A stretch of 64,000 nt of DNA from Sediminibacterium soli (GCF_009939225.1 NZ_JAACJR010000008.1:1113107-1177106); one strand, 5' to 3'; numbered from the stretch's first letter, positions 19,431-27,990 are shown. The notes: generated by a model not told the origin, from the sequence alone. Made by a program: numbers and translations.

Positions 19431-19477
19431 AATAGGATGAAAAAAAAGCAGCCGGAACCGCATTTTTTCATCCTATT
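19431..19477. terminator. Bidirectional terminator between cas2 and the CRISPR array
   Basis: The arms AATAGGATGAAAAAA (19431-19445) and TTTTTTCATCCTATT (19463-19477) pair perfectly over 15 bp, with a 17-nt loop. The plus strand continues with a T-run (to 19481), and the A-run on the left arm gives a U-run when read on the minus strand. It can end the cas operon and an array transcript coming from the other side. Confidence 0.8.
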
Positions 19478-19520
19478 TTTTAGCTCAAATACAGCGCCAG
19501 CAAGGCTTTCAGCTGAATCA

Positions 19521-21333
19521 GTTGTATAAGAGCTAAGTTACATGACAATTTGAAAGCAAATCACAACTAAAGAAGCGGCCACCGCTTTATTAAAGGGTTG
19601 TATAAGAGCTAAGTTACATGACAATTTGAAAGCAAATCACAACGAATACTGCTATCTAAGACAGTATCGAGTAGTTGTATAAGAGCTAAGTTACATGACA
19701 ATTTGAAAGCAAATCACAACAATTGCCCTCTGTAAAATTGAAATGGCGGTGTTGTATAAGAGCTAAGTTACATGACAATTTGAAAGCAAATCACAACAGC
19801 GCCGGCAGAATGAAGAACGGATCGCGAGTTGTATAAGAGCTAAGTTACATGACAATTTGAAAGCAAATCACAACACCGCGATACCCGGCTCGTTCGCTGA
19901 CCTGTTGTATAAGAGCTAAGTTACATGACAATTTGAAAGCAAATCACAACCCGAACTGCCTTAAAGCTTCATAAGGATTGTTGTATAAGAGCTAAGTTAC
20001 ATGACAATTTGAAAGCAAATCACAACCCTTTGAAGACTTTCATGTAGGTAAACAGGTTGTATAAGAGCTAAGTTACATGACAATTTGAAAGCAAATCACA
20101 ACCTGTACAACGAGAATCAGGATGCCTACGGTGTTGTATAAGAGCTAAGTTACATGACAATTTGAAAGCAAATCACAACTGCAAATGTTGGCGCAGTTAG
20201 GTCACGATGGTTGTATAAGAGCTAAGTTACATGACAATTTGAAAGCAAATCACAACGTTCGATTCTTCGGGCCGCTACCCATTTTGGTTGTATAAGAGCT
20301 AAGTTACATGACAATTTGAAAGCAAATCACAACGGAATTCCTTCAACATAGATCAGTGTTCCCGTTGTATAAGAGCTAAGTTACATGACAATTTGAAAGC
20401 AAATCACAACGGCCACGCCGTATTGCCTCGTTAACTGCGTGTTGTATAAGAGCTAAGTTACATGACAATTTGAAAGCAAATCACAACAAAAGCGACTGCA
20501 TTGTATCGCGCTGATTGTTGTATAAGAGCTAAGTTACATGACAATTTGAAAGCAAATCACAACTTAGGAGGCACGACTGTCGGACAAAACTTTGTTGTAT
20601 AAGAGCTAAGTTACATGACAATTTGAAAGCAAATCACAACCCCGCGCTGTTGGTCGAATATCAAGGAATGGTTGTATAAGAGCTAAGTTACATGACAATT
20701 TGAAAGCAAATCACAACACGAATCCATCCGCAATCACCTTCCCGCGTGTTGTATAAGAGCTAAGTTACATGACAATTTGAAAGCAAATCACAACTGAAGA
20801 AGGTTAACGAACTGGAAGACGCGCGTTGTATAAGAGCTAAGTTACATGACAATTTGAAAGCAAATCACAACATAACTGGCGCCCGTGTATTCGCGTGGAA
20901 GGTTGTATAAGAGCTAAGTTACATGACAATTTGAAAGCAAATCACAACGGCAACAGGCGAACGCCTTTGACGCCGAAGGTTGTATAAGAGCTAAGTTACA
21001 TGACAATTTGAAAGCAAATCACAACGTCAGTTCGTGGGTCGTGGTCAGAAGGGTGGTTGTATAAGAGCTAAGTTACATGACAATTTGAAAGCAAATCACA
21101 ACTGTGATGAGGCTGATAAATGTTTGCGTTATGTTGTATAAGAGCTAAGTTACATGACAATTTGAAAGCAAATCACAACACAAAAACACAGATGCTTTCC
21201 GTATTACTGGTTGTATAAGAGCTAAGTTACATGACAATTTGAAAGCAAATCACAACGGAGGAGAGCTTCTCAAGATCCTCGATACTGTTGTATAAGAGCT
21301 AAGTTACATGACAATTTGAAAGCAAATCACAGC
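19521..21333 (-). CRISPR. Type II-C CRISPR array: 24 repeats of 47 nt, 23 spacers of 29-30 nt
   Basis: Repeats start at 19521, 19597, 19674, 19751, 19828, 19904, 19980, 20056, 20133, 20210, 20287, 20364, 20441, 20517, 20594, 20671, 20748, 20825, 20902, 20979, 21056, 21133, 21210 and 21287. On the plus strand each begins GTTGTATAAGAGCTAAG and ends GAAAGCAAATCACAAC. The first 23 are identical; the last (21287-21333) ends CACAGC. Five spacers have 29 nt (the 1st, 5th, 6th, 7th and 13th from the cas2 side) and eighteen have 30; all differ. The tracrRNA is on the minus strand and its anti-repeat resembles the plus-strand repeat, so the crRNA repeat must be the minus-strand form, beginning GTTGTGATTTGCTTTCAAA, and transcription runs towards cas2. 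Strand is inferred from this. No spacer was seen to match the rest of the window. Confidence 0.97.
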
Positions 21334-21365
21334 GCATCCTCATAAAAACGAAAGTATTGGCCCCC

Positions 21366-21470
21366 AAAATAAAAACCGCAGTCGAATCCCCCACTTAAGG
21401 TTATAGGCAAGGTCAAAGACCACCTTTTGACGGGACAGACTGCGGTGTACCTGCATAAGCGGTACATTCC
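21366..21470 (-). ncRNA. Candidate structured RNA or terminator between LacI gene and array
   Basis: Read on the minus strand: a -7-like TAATTTTG (21470-21477, matching TAnnTTTG), a small hairpin GTACC/GGTAC (21447-21465), then a perfect 9-bp closing stem ACCGCAGTC (21446-21438) with GACTGCGGT (21383-21375) enclosing 54 nt. The enclosed part can form TCCC/GGGA and GTCAAA/TTTGAC stems, and the closing stem is followed by TTTTATTTT. This resembles a ~100-nt RNA with its own terminator. It could instead be only the terminator of the LacI gene at 21577, or part of the CRISPR leader. No known RNA family was recognised. Confidence 0.4.
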
Positions 21471-21576
21471 AAAATTACAAAAAACAACAATGATCGGGCT
21501 GTCGGTATCAGGGAATACCTTTCTATCAGGTTTTCAAGGGAACTGCAAGCCTACGCGCTCACCGGCAGAGCACCAC

Positions 21577-22572
21577 TCAGATCGATCCGCCTTCTATCAG
21601 CTTCGATTCCACAAACACTTCTTCCACCTGGTCGTTGCCCTGCAGACAGGAATGCATTTGGGCAAAGGCAAGTTTGCCCAGTTTGTAGCCGTTGGTTTCT
21701 ATATGCGTGATCTTGGGATCGTACAGCGTAGGCAGCAAACCGTTGCTGATGCTCACGATCGCGATATCCTCGGGTACGCGTAACCGGCGTTCGTGAATGG
21801 CATACATCACACCGATCAGTATCATATCGCCCATGCAGAAGATCACATCTGGACGGTCGGCGCCGTCAAGCGCGGCAAGCGTATCCAGTCTTGACTGTGC
21901 AGATTGCTCGGGAAAAGAATAGGCAACCTGCGTATCCGGCGACAGGCGCGCCACGGTTTCCCTGAAAGAAGCCAGTCTTTTTTTGGTGATGTTCAGGTGG
22001 GGATGACCGAACAGCGCGAGCACCTTTTTTTTCTTTTTGGCAATGATGGTCTCAGCTGCAAGCCGGGCTGCATCCGCATCTGCCAGGCATACCTTGTTGC
22101 AGGCATCCGTATCGGGCACCCTGTCGAAAAAGATCACCGGCGTCTTCAGCTCATTCAGTTTCAGGAACGGTGCGGGATCATCTGTTTCTATCGAAATGGA
22201 AACGAATAGGCCTGCCACCATATTCTTACGGAACAGATTGAGACTGCTGTTCTCTATCTGCAGCTTATCCATCGACTGCATGATGAGCACCGAATAGCCA
22301 TGCAGCCTGGCTTCATCTTCCACCGCGGAAATAAAGGAATCGTAAAAGAAATTATTGATCGTAGGCAGTAAAATACCCAGTACATTGTTATTTTTTGTGC
22401 GAAGCTGCACCGCATAGCTGTTGGGCTCGTACTCCATGGCCTGCGCCAGCTCTTTTACCTTGATCTTTGTCTTCTCCGAAATATCCGGGTGGTCTTTCAA
22501 AGCGCGCGAAACAGTGGAAATACTGAGCCCCAGGACCTCGGATAATTGTTTCAGCGTGCTCTGTTGTATCAT
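21577..22572 (-). CDS. LacI-family transcriptional regulator
   Basis: DNA-binding regulator, 331 residues from the ATG at 22572; an upstream extension to 22629 has no family resemblance. The helix-turn-helix (STLKQLSEVLGLSISTVSRAL) comes right after the start, the hinge is EPNSYAVQLRTK, and an effector domain follows (LGILLPTINNFFYDSF; CMGDMILIGVMYAIHERRLRVPEDIAIVSISNG). The helix-turn-helix differs from that of the LacI protein at 2585, so a different operator is expected. It is the last minus-strand gene after the GH65/haloperoxidase cluster, separated from it by 180 bp and a terminator-like hairpin, and probably has its own promoter. Target genes unknown; the GH65 cluster is the nearest candidate. 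Confidence 0.9.
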   Translation of the reverse strand: MIQQSTLKQLSEVLGLSISTVSRALKDHPDISEKTKIKVKELAQAMEYEPNSYAVQLRTKNNNVLGILLPTINNFFYDSFISAVEDEARLHGYSVLIMQSMDKLQIENSSLNLFRKNMVAGLFVSISIETDDPAPFLKLNELKTPVIFFDRVPDTDACNKVCLADADAARLAAETIIAKKKKKVLALFGHPHLNITKKRLASFRETVARLSPDTQVAYSFPEQSAQSRLDTLAALDGADRPDVIFCMGDMILIGVMYAIHERRLRVPEDIAIVSISNGLLPTLYDPKITHIETNGYKLGKLAFAQMHSCLQGNDQVEEVFVESKLIEGGSI

Positions 22573-22643
22573 ATAACAGTCGATAGGATACCGTAAGATA
22601 CAATAATATACCAGTGAAAAATCAGGCATCGTTCGGCAATAAC

Positions 22644-22671
22644 AAGCCTCCCCCGTACCCGGAGGAGGCTT
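22644..22671 (-). terminator. Terminator-like hairpin after the outer-membrane barrel gene
   Basis: AAGCCTCC (22644-22651) pairs with GGAGGCTT (22664-22671) across a C/G-rich loop. On the minus strand it is followed by GTTATTG, a weak U-run. It lies between the barrel gene ending at 22752 and the LacI gene starting at 22572. Confidence 0.5.
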
Positions 22672-22751
22672 TCCCGTAAACTGCCATTTACGAAACCATC
22701 AATCAAAAAAAATCTGCAGACCAGCCCGTCGAAAACGGTCTGCCATCTCGT

Positions 22752-23846
22752 CTATAACTTGAGCGTGATGCCGATATTCACCGCGTAATCTGCGAAGGCG
22801 GCATCGCCCTGTGTGTATTTTCCTGTCAGATCCGTGGTGATCTTGTCGGCCATGCTTTGTGTACGGTTGCGCTCTATGGCCACGGGCACATAAGCGTACA
22901 GACTGAATGTATGAAATGAATACGTTATCCCGGGTTCCACCGATACCACATAACCCGGTCTGCGGTAACCGATGCTTCCGCCGATCAGATCGTGTACAGG
23001 CACGCATTCCTTGCGTACACCGGCTGAAAAAAGAAATCTGTTCAGGCTGTAGTTTACACCCGCGCGAAGCATGTACTGGTCGGGAACGGCCATCACATCG
23101 CTTCCATTGGCAACAGCGGTTGCAGAGGGTGTGCCACCGCGTGCAGAAGAAGTGCCATTGACCTCCTGCGGATTAATGAGGTAATAGAAGTTGCCGTATA
23201 CACCCAGCCGGCGCGCAATATTGTAATACGCATTGATTTCGGTTGTTACGCCGGTGCCGCCGTCGCCAAGCTGTATCGACTGGTCAACAGGCCCTGTTAC
23301 CGTTGTGCCGGTGGCGGTATAAAAACGGCCGGTATACCGGTAGTTACCGGTGGCAAGTTTCAATCCCAGTCCCAGTTGAATATTTGCCTTGCGGTGTTTG
23401 GCGGGGTCCAGCAGCCAGTAATTGGCCCACACACGGATATCGCCGATGCCGAAGGAAGAAGTGGTATGTCTTTCCTTTCCGCCGTGTTCATACAAAGAGG
23501 AACGGGTATTGGAAATAATCGGCAGGTCTGCGCTTACAGACCAGCGGGGGCTGAGCAGCCTGGTTACAGCAAGATCAAGTGTATAGGAATGGTTGATCAC
23601 CTGCGTACCGGCTTCCACGCGGTGTTTCTGCTCTTCGGTTCCGACAAAATGTTTGTAGGAATTGAAATAACGGCTGTTGGCGTTGAACAGCCATTTGGAT
23701 GCCGTGCCCGAGCCCGATTCACTGGCCATCTCGGCATGATCCATCACGCACATACCCCCCGTGCTCCTGATGGCTACACAACCCTGGGCATTTGCCTGAG
23801 CCATGCCACCGAAGATACATGCGGTAAAAAAAAGTATTGATTTCAT
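22752..23846 (-). CDS. Outer-membrane beta-barrel protein (transporter-like)
   Basis: Exported protein of 364 residues with a signal peptide (cleavage after ANAQ, residue 21). The rest is a run of alternating amphipathic strands (WSVSADLPIISNTRS, FGIGDIRVWANYWLL, KANIQLGLGLKLATGNYRY, PGYVVSVEPGITYSFHTF) ending in VNIGITLKL, a typical C-terminal barrel strand. The layout recalls the 'MetA-pathway of phenol degradation' barrel family, often annotated as a transporter. Two cysteines early in the mature part (GCVAIR, GMCVM) are unusual for such proteins. It begins 40 bp after the haloperoxidase-like gene ends and is probably co-transcribed with it. Confidence 0.7.
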   Translation of the reverse strand: MKSILFFTACIFGGMAQANAQGCVAIRSTGGMCVMDHAEMASESGSGTASKWLFNANSRYFNSYKHFVGTEEQKHRVEAGTQVINHSYTLDLAVTRLLSPRWSVSADLPIISNTRSSLYEHGGKERHTTSSFGIGDIRVWANYWLLDPAKHRKANIQLGLGLKLATGNYRYTGRFYTATGTTVTGPVDQSIQLGDGGTGVTTEINAYYNIARRLGVYGNFYYLINPQEVNGTSSARGGTPSATAVANGSDVMAVPDQYMLRAGVNYSLNRFLFSAGVRKECVPVHDLIGGSIGYRRPGYVVSVEPGITYSFHTFSLYAYVPVAIERNRTQSMADKITTDLTGKYTQGDAAFADYAVNIGITLKL

Positions 23847-23885
23847 GGTATAAGCAGTTAGTGTAATTAGGAATAGTGATTGATT

Positions 23886-25214
23886 TTATTTCTTTTTCAT
23901 AACGAGTTTGCTGACCACCTGTTCACCAACCTGTCTGCCCATTTCCGTGCTCACGATACAGGAGTTGTGAAAATGGATACCGCCATAGAACCGCGCCCAG
24001 TTGTTTTCCAGCGCTGCCGCCCTGAACGAGGTGAATGAACGGCTGGGGATCCCGAATTCTGTTTCCGTGGTATCGGTATAGGCGAAATTGTCTCCGAAAA
24101 CACTGGTAAGCGCTTCGGCTGCCGCCGAAGAAATGGTGGAATGCCCGCAGGTATATTCAGGAAAAGCAGGCGTTTGCAGGTAAGGCATCCAGTTGGGATC
24201 GATGTATTTGTTGATCACCGTTTCGGGCCTCACCGTGTTATACGTATACTTTGCCTGGAAGGTGTGAATAAATCCGTCGAACAAAGCGATCGATGTTTTT
24301 GCATAAGCATATACCGTTTCCGCAAAATCCAGCTTCGCTTTCCTGGCGGCGATACCCACCACGCTCATCCAGTGACCCGGCGGCGAGAATTTCTTACTGC
24401 CAAACATCATATGACCTGTCACATTCATCTTAAAGGGATTATCGTCCCAGAACATGGCTATGTGTTTTTGTTCGTCCGTAAGACTGTCACCGGCGTTTTT
24501 GATGGCCATGACCTCTTTGTAATAGACGCTGTTCTTATCCGTGATATTGAAATCAGGCGGTGCCGGCGGCGTAAACATCTGGGCGCTGTCGAGCACCATC
24601 GGCCGTATCTCCTTCCAGTGCGGCTCTGCAGCCGATGCATACATCGGCGGTGTGGGAACCCAGCGTCCCGGAATATCTTTCACCGTATATTTTTCGGCAC
24701 CGCGTGTCTGCAGGTAATGATCGTCCTTGCTCCAGCGTATGATGGAAGCCGCAACACTGTCTGCCAGCAGCCGCGAAGCTTTCTCCACGGTTGCGCTCAG
24801 GCCTTTGTTTCTGGCAATCACCAGTATGCTGTCCTGGTAAGCCTGCATACTTCCTTCGGGAAAAGTAACTGCCTCTCCCACCTTGGTATACGCAAACAAA
24901 GCCGCGAGTTCGATATCGGCATTCGGATCTGTTACCGGTTTGCTTACGGAAGCCAGTCCTTTTAACTGTCCCGACAGCGACTGGTACCGTTCCGGATACC
25001 CTGCAACGATCACTTCGTAGGCGGCAATGGCCGCATAACTGTAGTTACGTGAGGCTACCATGGGCGAAAAATTATTTCCCATGACAACGGTGTTCAATTC
25101 ATGTACGGTATAACTGAATAATTCCGGGTTGTGCAGGTAGGCTTTGTAGTCCGTGCTGTTTTTGCACGACGCGATACATGCCACCACACAAAGCCCTGTA
25201 AGGAGCTTTTTCAT
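23886..25214 (-). CDS. Vanadium-dependent haloperoxidase-like lipoprotein (PAP2 superfamily)
   Basis: 442 residues with a lipoprotein signal (VVACIASC, Cys17). The C-terminal half carries the vanadate/phosphate pocket: K-x6-RP (Lys322, Arg329-Pro330), a TCGHS segment (355-359, where haloperoxidases have PSGH) and R-x5-H (Arg408, His414) followed by FHNSC. In characterised haloperoxidases the last motif continues to an Asp three residues after the histidine; here Ser is found, so halide oxidation is doubtful and a phosphatase role is possible. Members of this secreted subgroup are common in Bacteroidota. It sits between a membrane-anchored protein and the barrel protein, probably in one operon. 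Confidence 0.85.
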   Translation of the reverse strand: MKKLLTGLCVVACIASCKNSTDYKAYLHNPELFSYTVHELNTVVMGNNFSPMVASRNYSYAAIAAYEVIVAGYPERYQSLSGQLKGLASVSKPVTDPNADIELAALFAYTKVGEAVTFPEGSMQAYQDSILVIARNKGLSATVEKASRLLADSVAASIIRWSKDDHYLQTRGAEKYTVKDIPGRWVPTPPMYASAAEPHWKEIRPMVLDSAQMFTPPAPPDFNITDKNSVYYKEVMAIKNAGDSLTDEQKHIAMFWDDNPFKMNVTGHMMFGSKKFSPPGHWMSVVGIAARKAKLDFAETVYAYAKTSIALFDGFIHTFQAKYTYNTVRPETVINKYIDPNWMPYLQTPAFPEYTCGHSTISSAAAEALTSVFGDNFAYTDTTETEFGIPSRSFTSFRAAALENNWARFYGGIHFHNSCIVSTEMGRQVGEQVVSKLVMKKK

Positions 25215-25262
25215 CTGGTTTCAAAAAATTTAGGAAAGAAAATAGAATGACTGATAACCCGA

Positions 25263-25841
25263 TCAGGCCTGAGGCGGTCTGTCGGGTCTTTGCAGCAGAA
25301 CCGATTTCAGTCCGGCAAAAACCTGTCTGCCAAAATCCACAGAAGATTCTTCGGTTTTAAACTGCCATAAAAAACCGTGATCATCCGTAAAATCCTGGAT
25401 CGAGAATTTTGCAGTAAAGGAAGGATGTCCTGCTTTACCGGAGGCGGTATTGTTACCGGCCAGGTCGTTGACCATACGGCCGTAGTTTTCTTTTGCTTTC
25501 TTCAGGCCGGTTTTCTCCATATTGGGAATACACAATAATTCAAGCGAATCATTGTACACGCGGCGTTTTACGTAGGTATAGGTGGTTCCCTTGATATTGA
25601 TCTCACCCTCTACCCTTTCGTATTCTGCGGAGTTATGGTAATAGGGAAGGCTGGTAGCCACTTTGATGCTGATAAGATCCGATTCGCTGTACTGGTTGCG
25701 GTCAATACTGGCGCTGAGCCGCGCGTCTGCCCTGTTCTCCAGGAAGCCGGTGAACAGGCGGTAACCTCCCCAACTGAACAGGAGCATACCCAGCAGCAGT
25801 ATGGCAGCAATACGTTTCAAGTTCATGTGAAAATAACACAT
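25263..25841 (-). CDS. Membrane-anchored protein of unknown function
   Basis: 192 residues, not recognised. The N-terminus is a signal-anchor (RIAAILLLGMLLFSWGGYRLF). The rest looks like a soluble periplasmic domain with alternating strands, for example KVATSLPYYHNSAEYERVEGEI and GTTYTYVKRRVYNDSLEL; the C-terminus is QRPDRPPQA. The start ATG at 25841 shares its A with the stop codon of the GH65 gene (TAATG), a sign of coupled translation; an ATG at 25826 is the alternative. The haloperoxidase-like gene follows after 48 bp. Confidence 0.7.
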   Translation of the reverse strand: MCYFHMNLKRIAAILLLGMLLFSWGGYRLFTGFLENRADARLSASIDRNQYSESDLISIKVATSLPYYHNSAEYERVEGEINIKGTTYTYVKRRVYNDSLELLCIPNMEKTGLKKAKENYGRMVNDLAGNNTASGKAGHPSFTAKFSIQDFTDDHGFLWQFKTEESSVDFGRQVFAGLKSVLLQRPDRPPQA

Positions 25842-27877
25842 TATCGCTTTACCGAAAACATTTTCTTTTCAGGCCCGATGCCCGTGATCGTAAGGCTTTT
25901 CCAGTGCCCGGGCAGCACGGATTTTACCTGCGAAATGCCTGCGGGTGTGATCTCCAGTCCGCCAAAACCCATCAGCACACTCTGCAATATTCCGCCTGCT
26001 CCCGTGGCGAAATATGGGTTGGTGCCGCCCTTGGTTTCGGCGATTACACGGAACGGCGGATTGAGGTTGGGTTTGTAGGCATCTTCAAAAAAACGGTAGG
26101 CTTTGTCTGCATCGCCCAGGCGTGCGTGGAGTAAGGTAAAAATGGCCTGTGTCATAGCGGGCGTTCCTTCATTGGGTACCCTTGTCTCGTAATATTCGAG
26201 GTCTTTTCTTACCTGGGCGGGGTCTGTAATTTCTTTCAGCGGGTAAGCGAGCAGGTTTACATCTGCCTGCTTGATGCCCTCTCCTTTATAGGCGGCATGT
26301 TCGCCTGTTACTCCGTTCTCCATTTTCAGGATGGGAATATTCTGTGCCACCTGCAGCCAGTCGGCGTCGGGCGTTATGTTCAGCAGTTTTGCCGCCTCTG
26401 TTGCGTATTGCAGTACGGCTTTGGCGGAGGCATTTGTCCAGGCATTGTTGTCTACATTCTCTGCCCACTCGTCTGCCGCCACCACATTTTTTATCTCGTA
26501 TTTACCGGGGCCGTTACGCTCAACCCTGCTGGCCCAGAAATCGGCGGTCTCTTTCAGCACAGGCCAGCCTTTTTCGCGCAGCCAGGCTTTGTCCTGTGTT
26601 ACGCAGTAATAATTCCATGCGGCAATACCCACGCAGGCGGTGATATGGTGTTCGAAAGGCCCGCTCAGCGCCCATACCGGTGTTTCTTCCACACCGCTGG
26701 CGGCACTTTCCCAGGGAAACATAGCGCCTTTGTAGCCATGGTTGAAGGCATTTTTTCTGGCAGCGGGTAATCGCTGGTAACGGTATTCCACCAGGCTTCT
26801 GGCCATTTCCGGATGCAGTACCAGAATGGCCGGGTACATCCACAGTTCGGTATCCCAGAACACATGCCCGTTGTACCCCAGGCCGCTCAGCCCCATCGGC
26901 GAAGGACTCATATCCGTTCCTTCGCGTACAAACGAATACAGGTGGTACATCATGCTGTGTATATCCTGCTGTGCCTGTGCATCGCCCTCGATCCTGATAT
27001 CGCTTTCCCAGAGTGCATCCCAGGCTTTGTTGTGAAAGCCAATGAGTCGGTCGCGCCCCTCGAGTTTGGCAAAAATGGTCATACGCTCGGCCTCGTTCAG
27101 CGGGTCGTCGTGATGCGCCGAGGTAATGGATGTGCCTGCGATGGAGAACCGGTAGGTTTCGCCCGCCCTGAGTTTGCGGCTGAATTTCATCAGGTGCATA
27201 TTGTTGTCCCACATCTCGTGTATCACCCTGGGTTCCTGTCCGTGCGGTTCGCTGAAGAGAAAAGTGTTGGATGCGCACATAAGCAATTTGCCTGTAGGGC
27301 TTTTTGCCGAAGAAGTAAGCAGGCTGATTACCACATGCGGTCTGTCGATCTCGTTGTAATAATTCTGCACATCCTTCAGCGCATCGGGCGCCTCCATTAC
27401 GCTGGCGCCGCCGAGTACGATGTCTTTTTTTGCCGTGATGCTGACATCCATCAATACGGTAAAAGGCAGCTGCCGCAGGGAGTAGTAGGTGTAACTGACC
27501 GTGGCTTTGTCTGTATAATCGAAAGAAACGGTAAAACTGGCATGCCGCATATCCAGTTGCTGGCGCATATTTTTCGCATCATTTGCCGAAACCCTTCTTC
27601 CGTCTATATCCATCTGCATATTGAGCAGATTGAAGCTGCGGAGAAAATTACTGACACGCCCGCGGCCGTACAGGTCGTACGCACCGGCTAGCACCACATC
27701 TTTTACCTTGAATGGTTCGGGCGAAGAAACAATGCCGATCATGCCGTTTGCCACCGTTGCACCATAATAGGCAGACGGGTTGATCTTATCGGCTGTGATC
27801 TTCCAGGGGTCGGGAGTTTGCGCGGCAAGGGCTATACCGGTCAGGGAAAAAAGGATACCGGACAGTAATTTTTTCAT
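25841..27877 (-). CDS. GH65 family enzyme, exported; probably a hydrolase
   Basis: 678 residues with a clean signal peptide (cleavage near LAAQ, residue 20). The (alpha/alpha)6 GH65 core is clear: LGYNGHVFWDTELWMYPAI (333-351), GYKGAMFPWESA (381-392), the DEWAENVDNNAW segment with the expected catalytic acid Glu473, and IKQAD at about 535-539. Most GH65 enzymes are cytoplasmic disaccharide phosphorylases, so export argues against a phosphate-using mechanism. Glu614 (IAETKGGTN) lies where GH65 hydrolases of the kojibiose-hydrolase kind carry a general base, as far as I recall. Likely substrate: an alpha-linked glucose disaccharide. First gene of the four-gene cluster running to 22752. Confidence 0.88.
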   Translation of the reverse strand: MKKLLSGILFSLTGIALAAQTPDPWKITADKINPSAYYGATVANGMIGIVSSPEPFKVKDVVLAGAYDLYGRGRVSNFLRSFNLLNMQMDIDGRRVSANDAKNMRQQLDMRHASFTVSFDYTDKATVSYTYYSLRQLPFTVLMDVSITAKKDIVLGGASVMEAPDALKDVQNYYNEIDRPHVVISLLTSSAKSPTGKLLMCASNTFLFSEPHGQEPRVIHEMWDNNMHLMKFSRKLRAGETYRFSIAGTSITSAHHDDPLNEAERMTIFAKLEGRDRLIGFHNKAWDALWESDIRIEGDAQAQQDIHSMMYHLYSFVREGTDMSPSPMGLSGLGYNGHVFWDTELWMYPAILVLHPEMARSLVEYRYQRLPAARKNAFNHGYKGAMFPWESAASGVEETPVWALSGPFEHHITACVGIAAWNYYCVTQDKAWLREKGWPVLKETADFWASRVERNGPGKYEIKNVVAADEWAENVDNNAWTNASAKAVLQYATEAAKLLNITPDADWLQVAQNIPILKMENGVTGEHAAYKGEGIKQADVNLLAYPLKEITDPAQVRKDLEYYETRVPNEGTPAMTQAIFTLLHARLGDADKAYRFFEDAYKPNLNPPFRVIAETKGGTNPYFATGAGGILQSVLMGFGGLEITPAGISQVKSVLPGHWKSLTITGIGPEKKMFSVKR

Positions 27878-27957
27878 ACAGGCAATTTATCAGGGAATGT
27901 ACCGGCTAATTTACTGTTTATTCCGAATGAAGGGAGCAGTTAAATTTCGGCGGGGAT

Positions 27958-27990
27958 TGCCACAGATTTCACAGATGAACGCAGATCAGT
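27958..27990. repeat. Possible dispersed intergenic repeat
   Basis: The segment containing CACAGATTTCACAGATG and AACGCAGATCAGTG lies in the 177-bp gap between the divergent GH65 and GyrI-like genes. Internally repeated CACAGAT units of this kind are scattered in many bacterial genomes. Only one copy was seen in this window, so the call rests on resemblance. Confidence 0.35.

Noticed and set aside
19521-21333. Spacers targeting genes in this window
   Set aside because: No spacer was seen by eye to match flanking sequence on either strand; a computed search of the whole genome and phage databases would be needed to settle it.
21375-21446. tRNA-like element (TCGAATCCCCC resembles a T-arm)
   Set aside because: No acceptor stem, D-arm or anticodon arm with proper spacing could be built around it.
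26813-27691. 292-codon plus-strand frame
   Set aside because: Antisense to the GH65 catalytic core; no recognisable motif.
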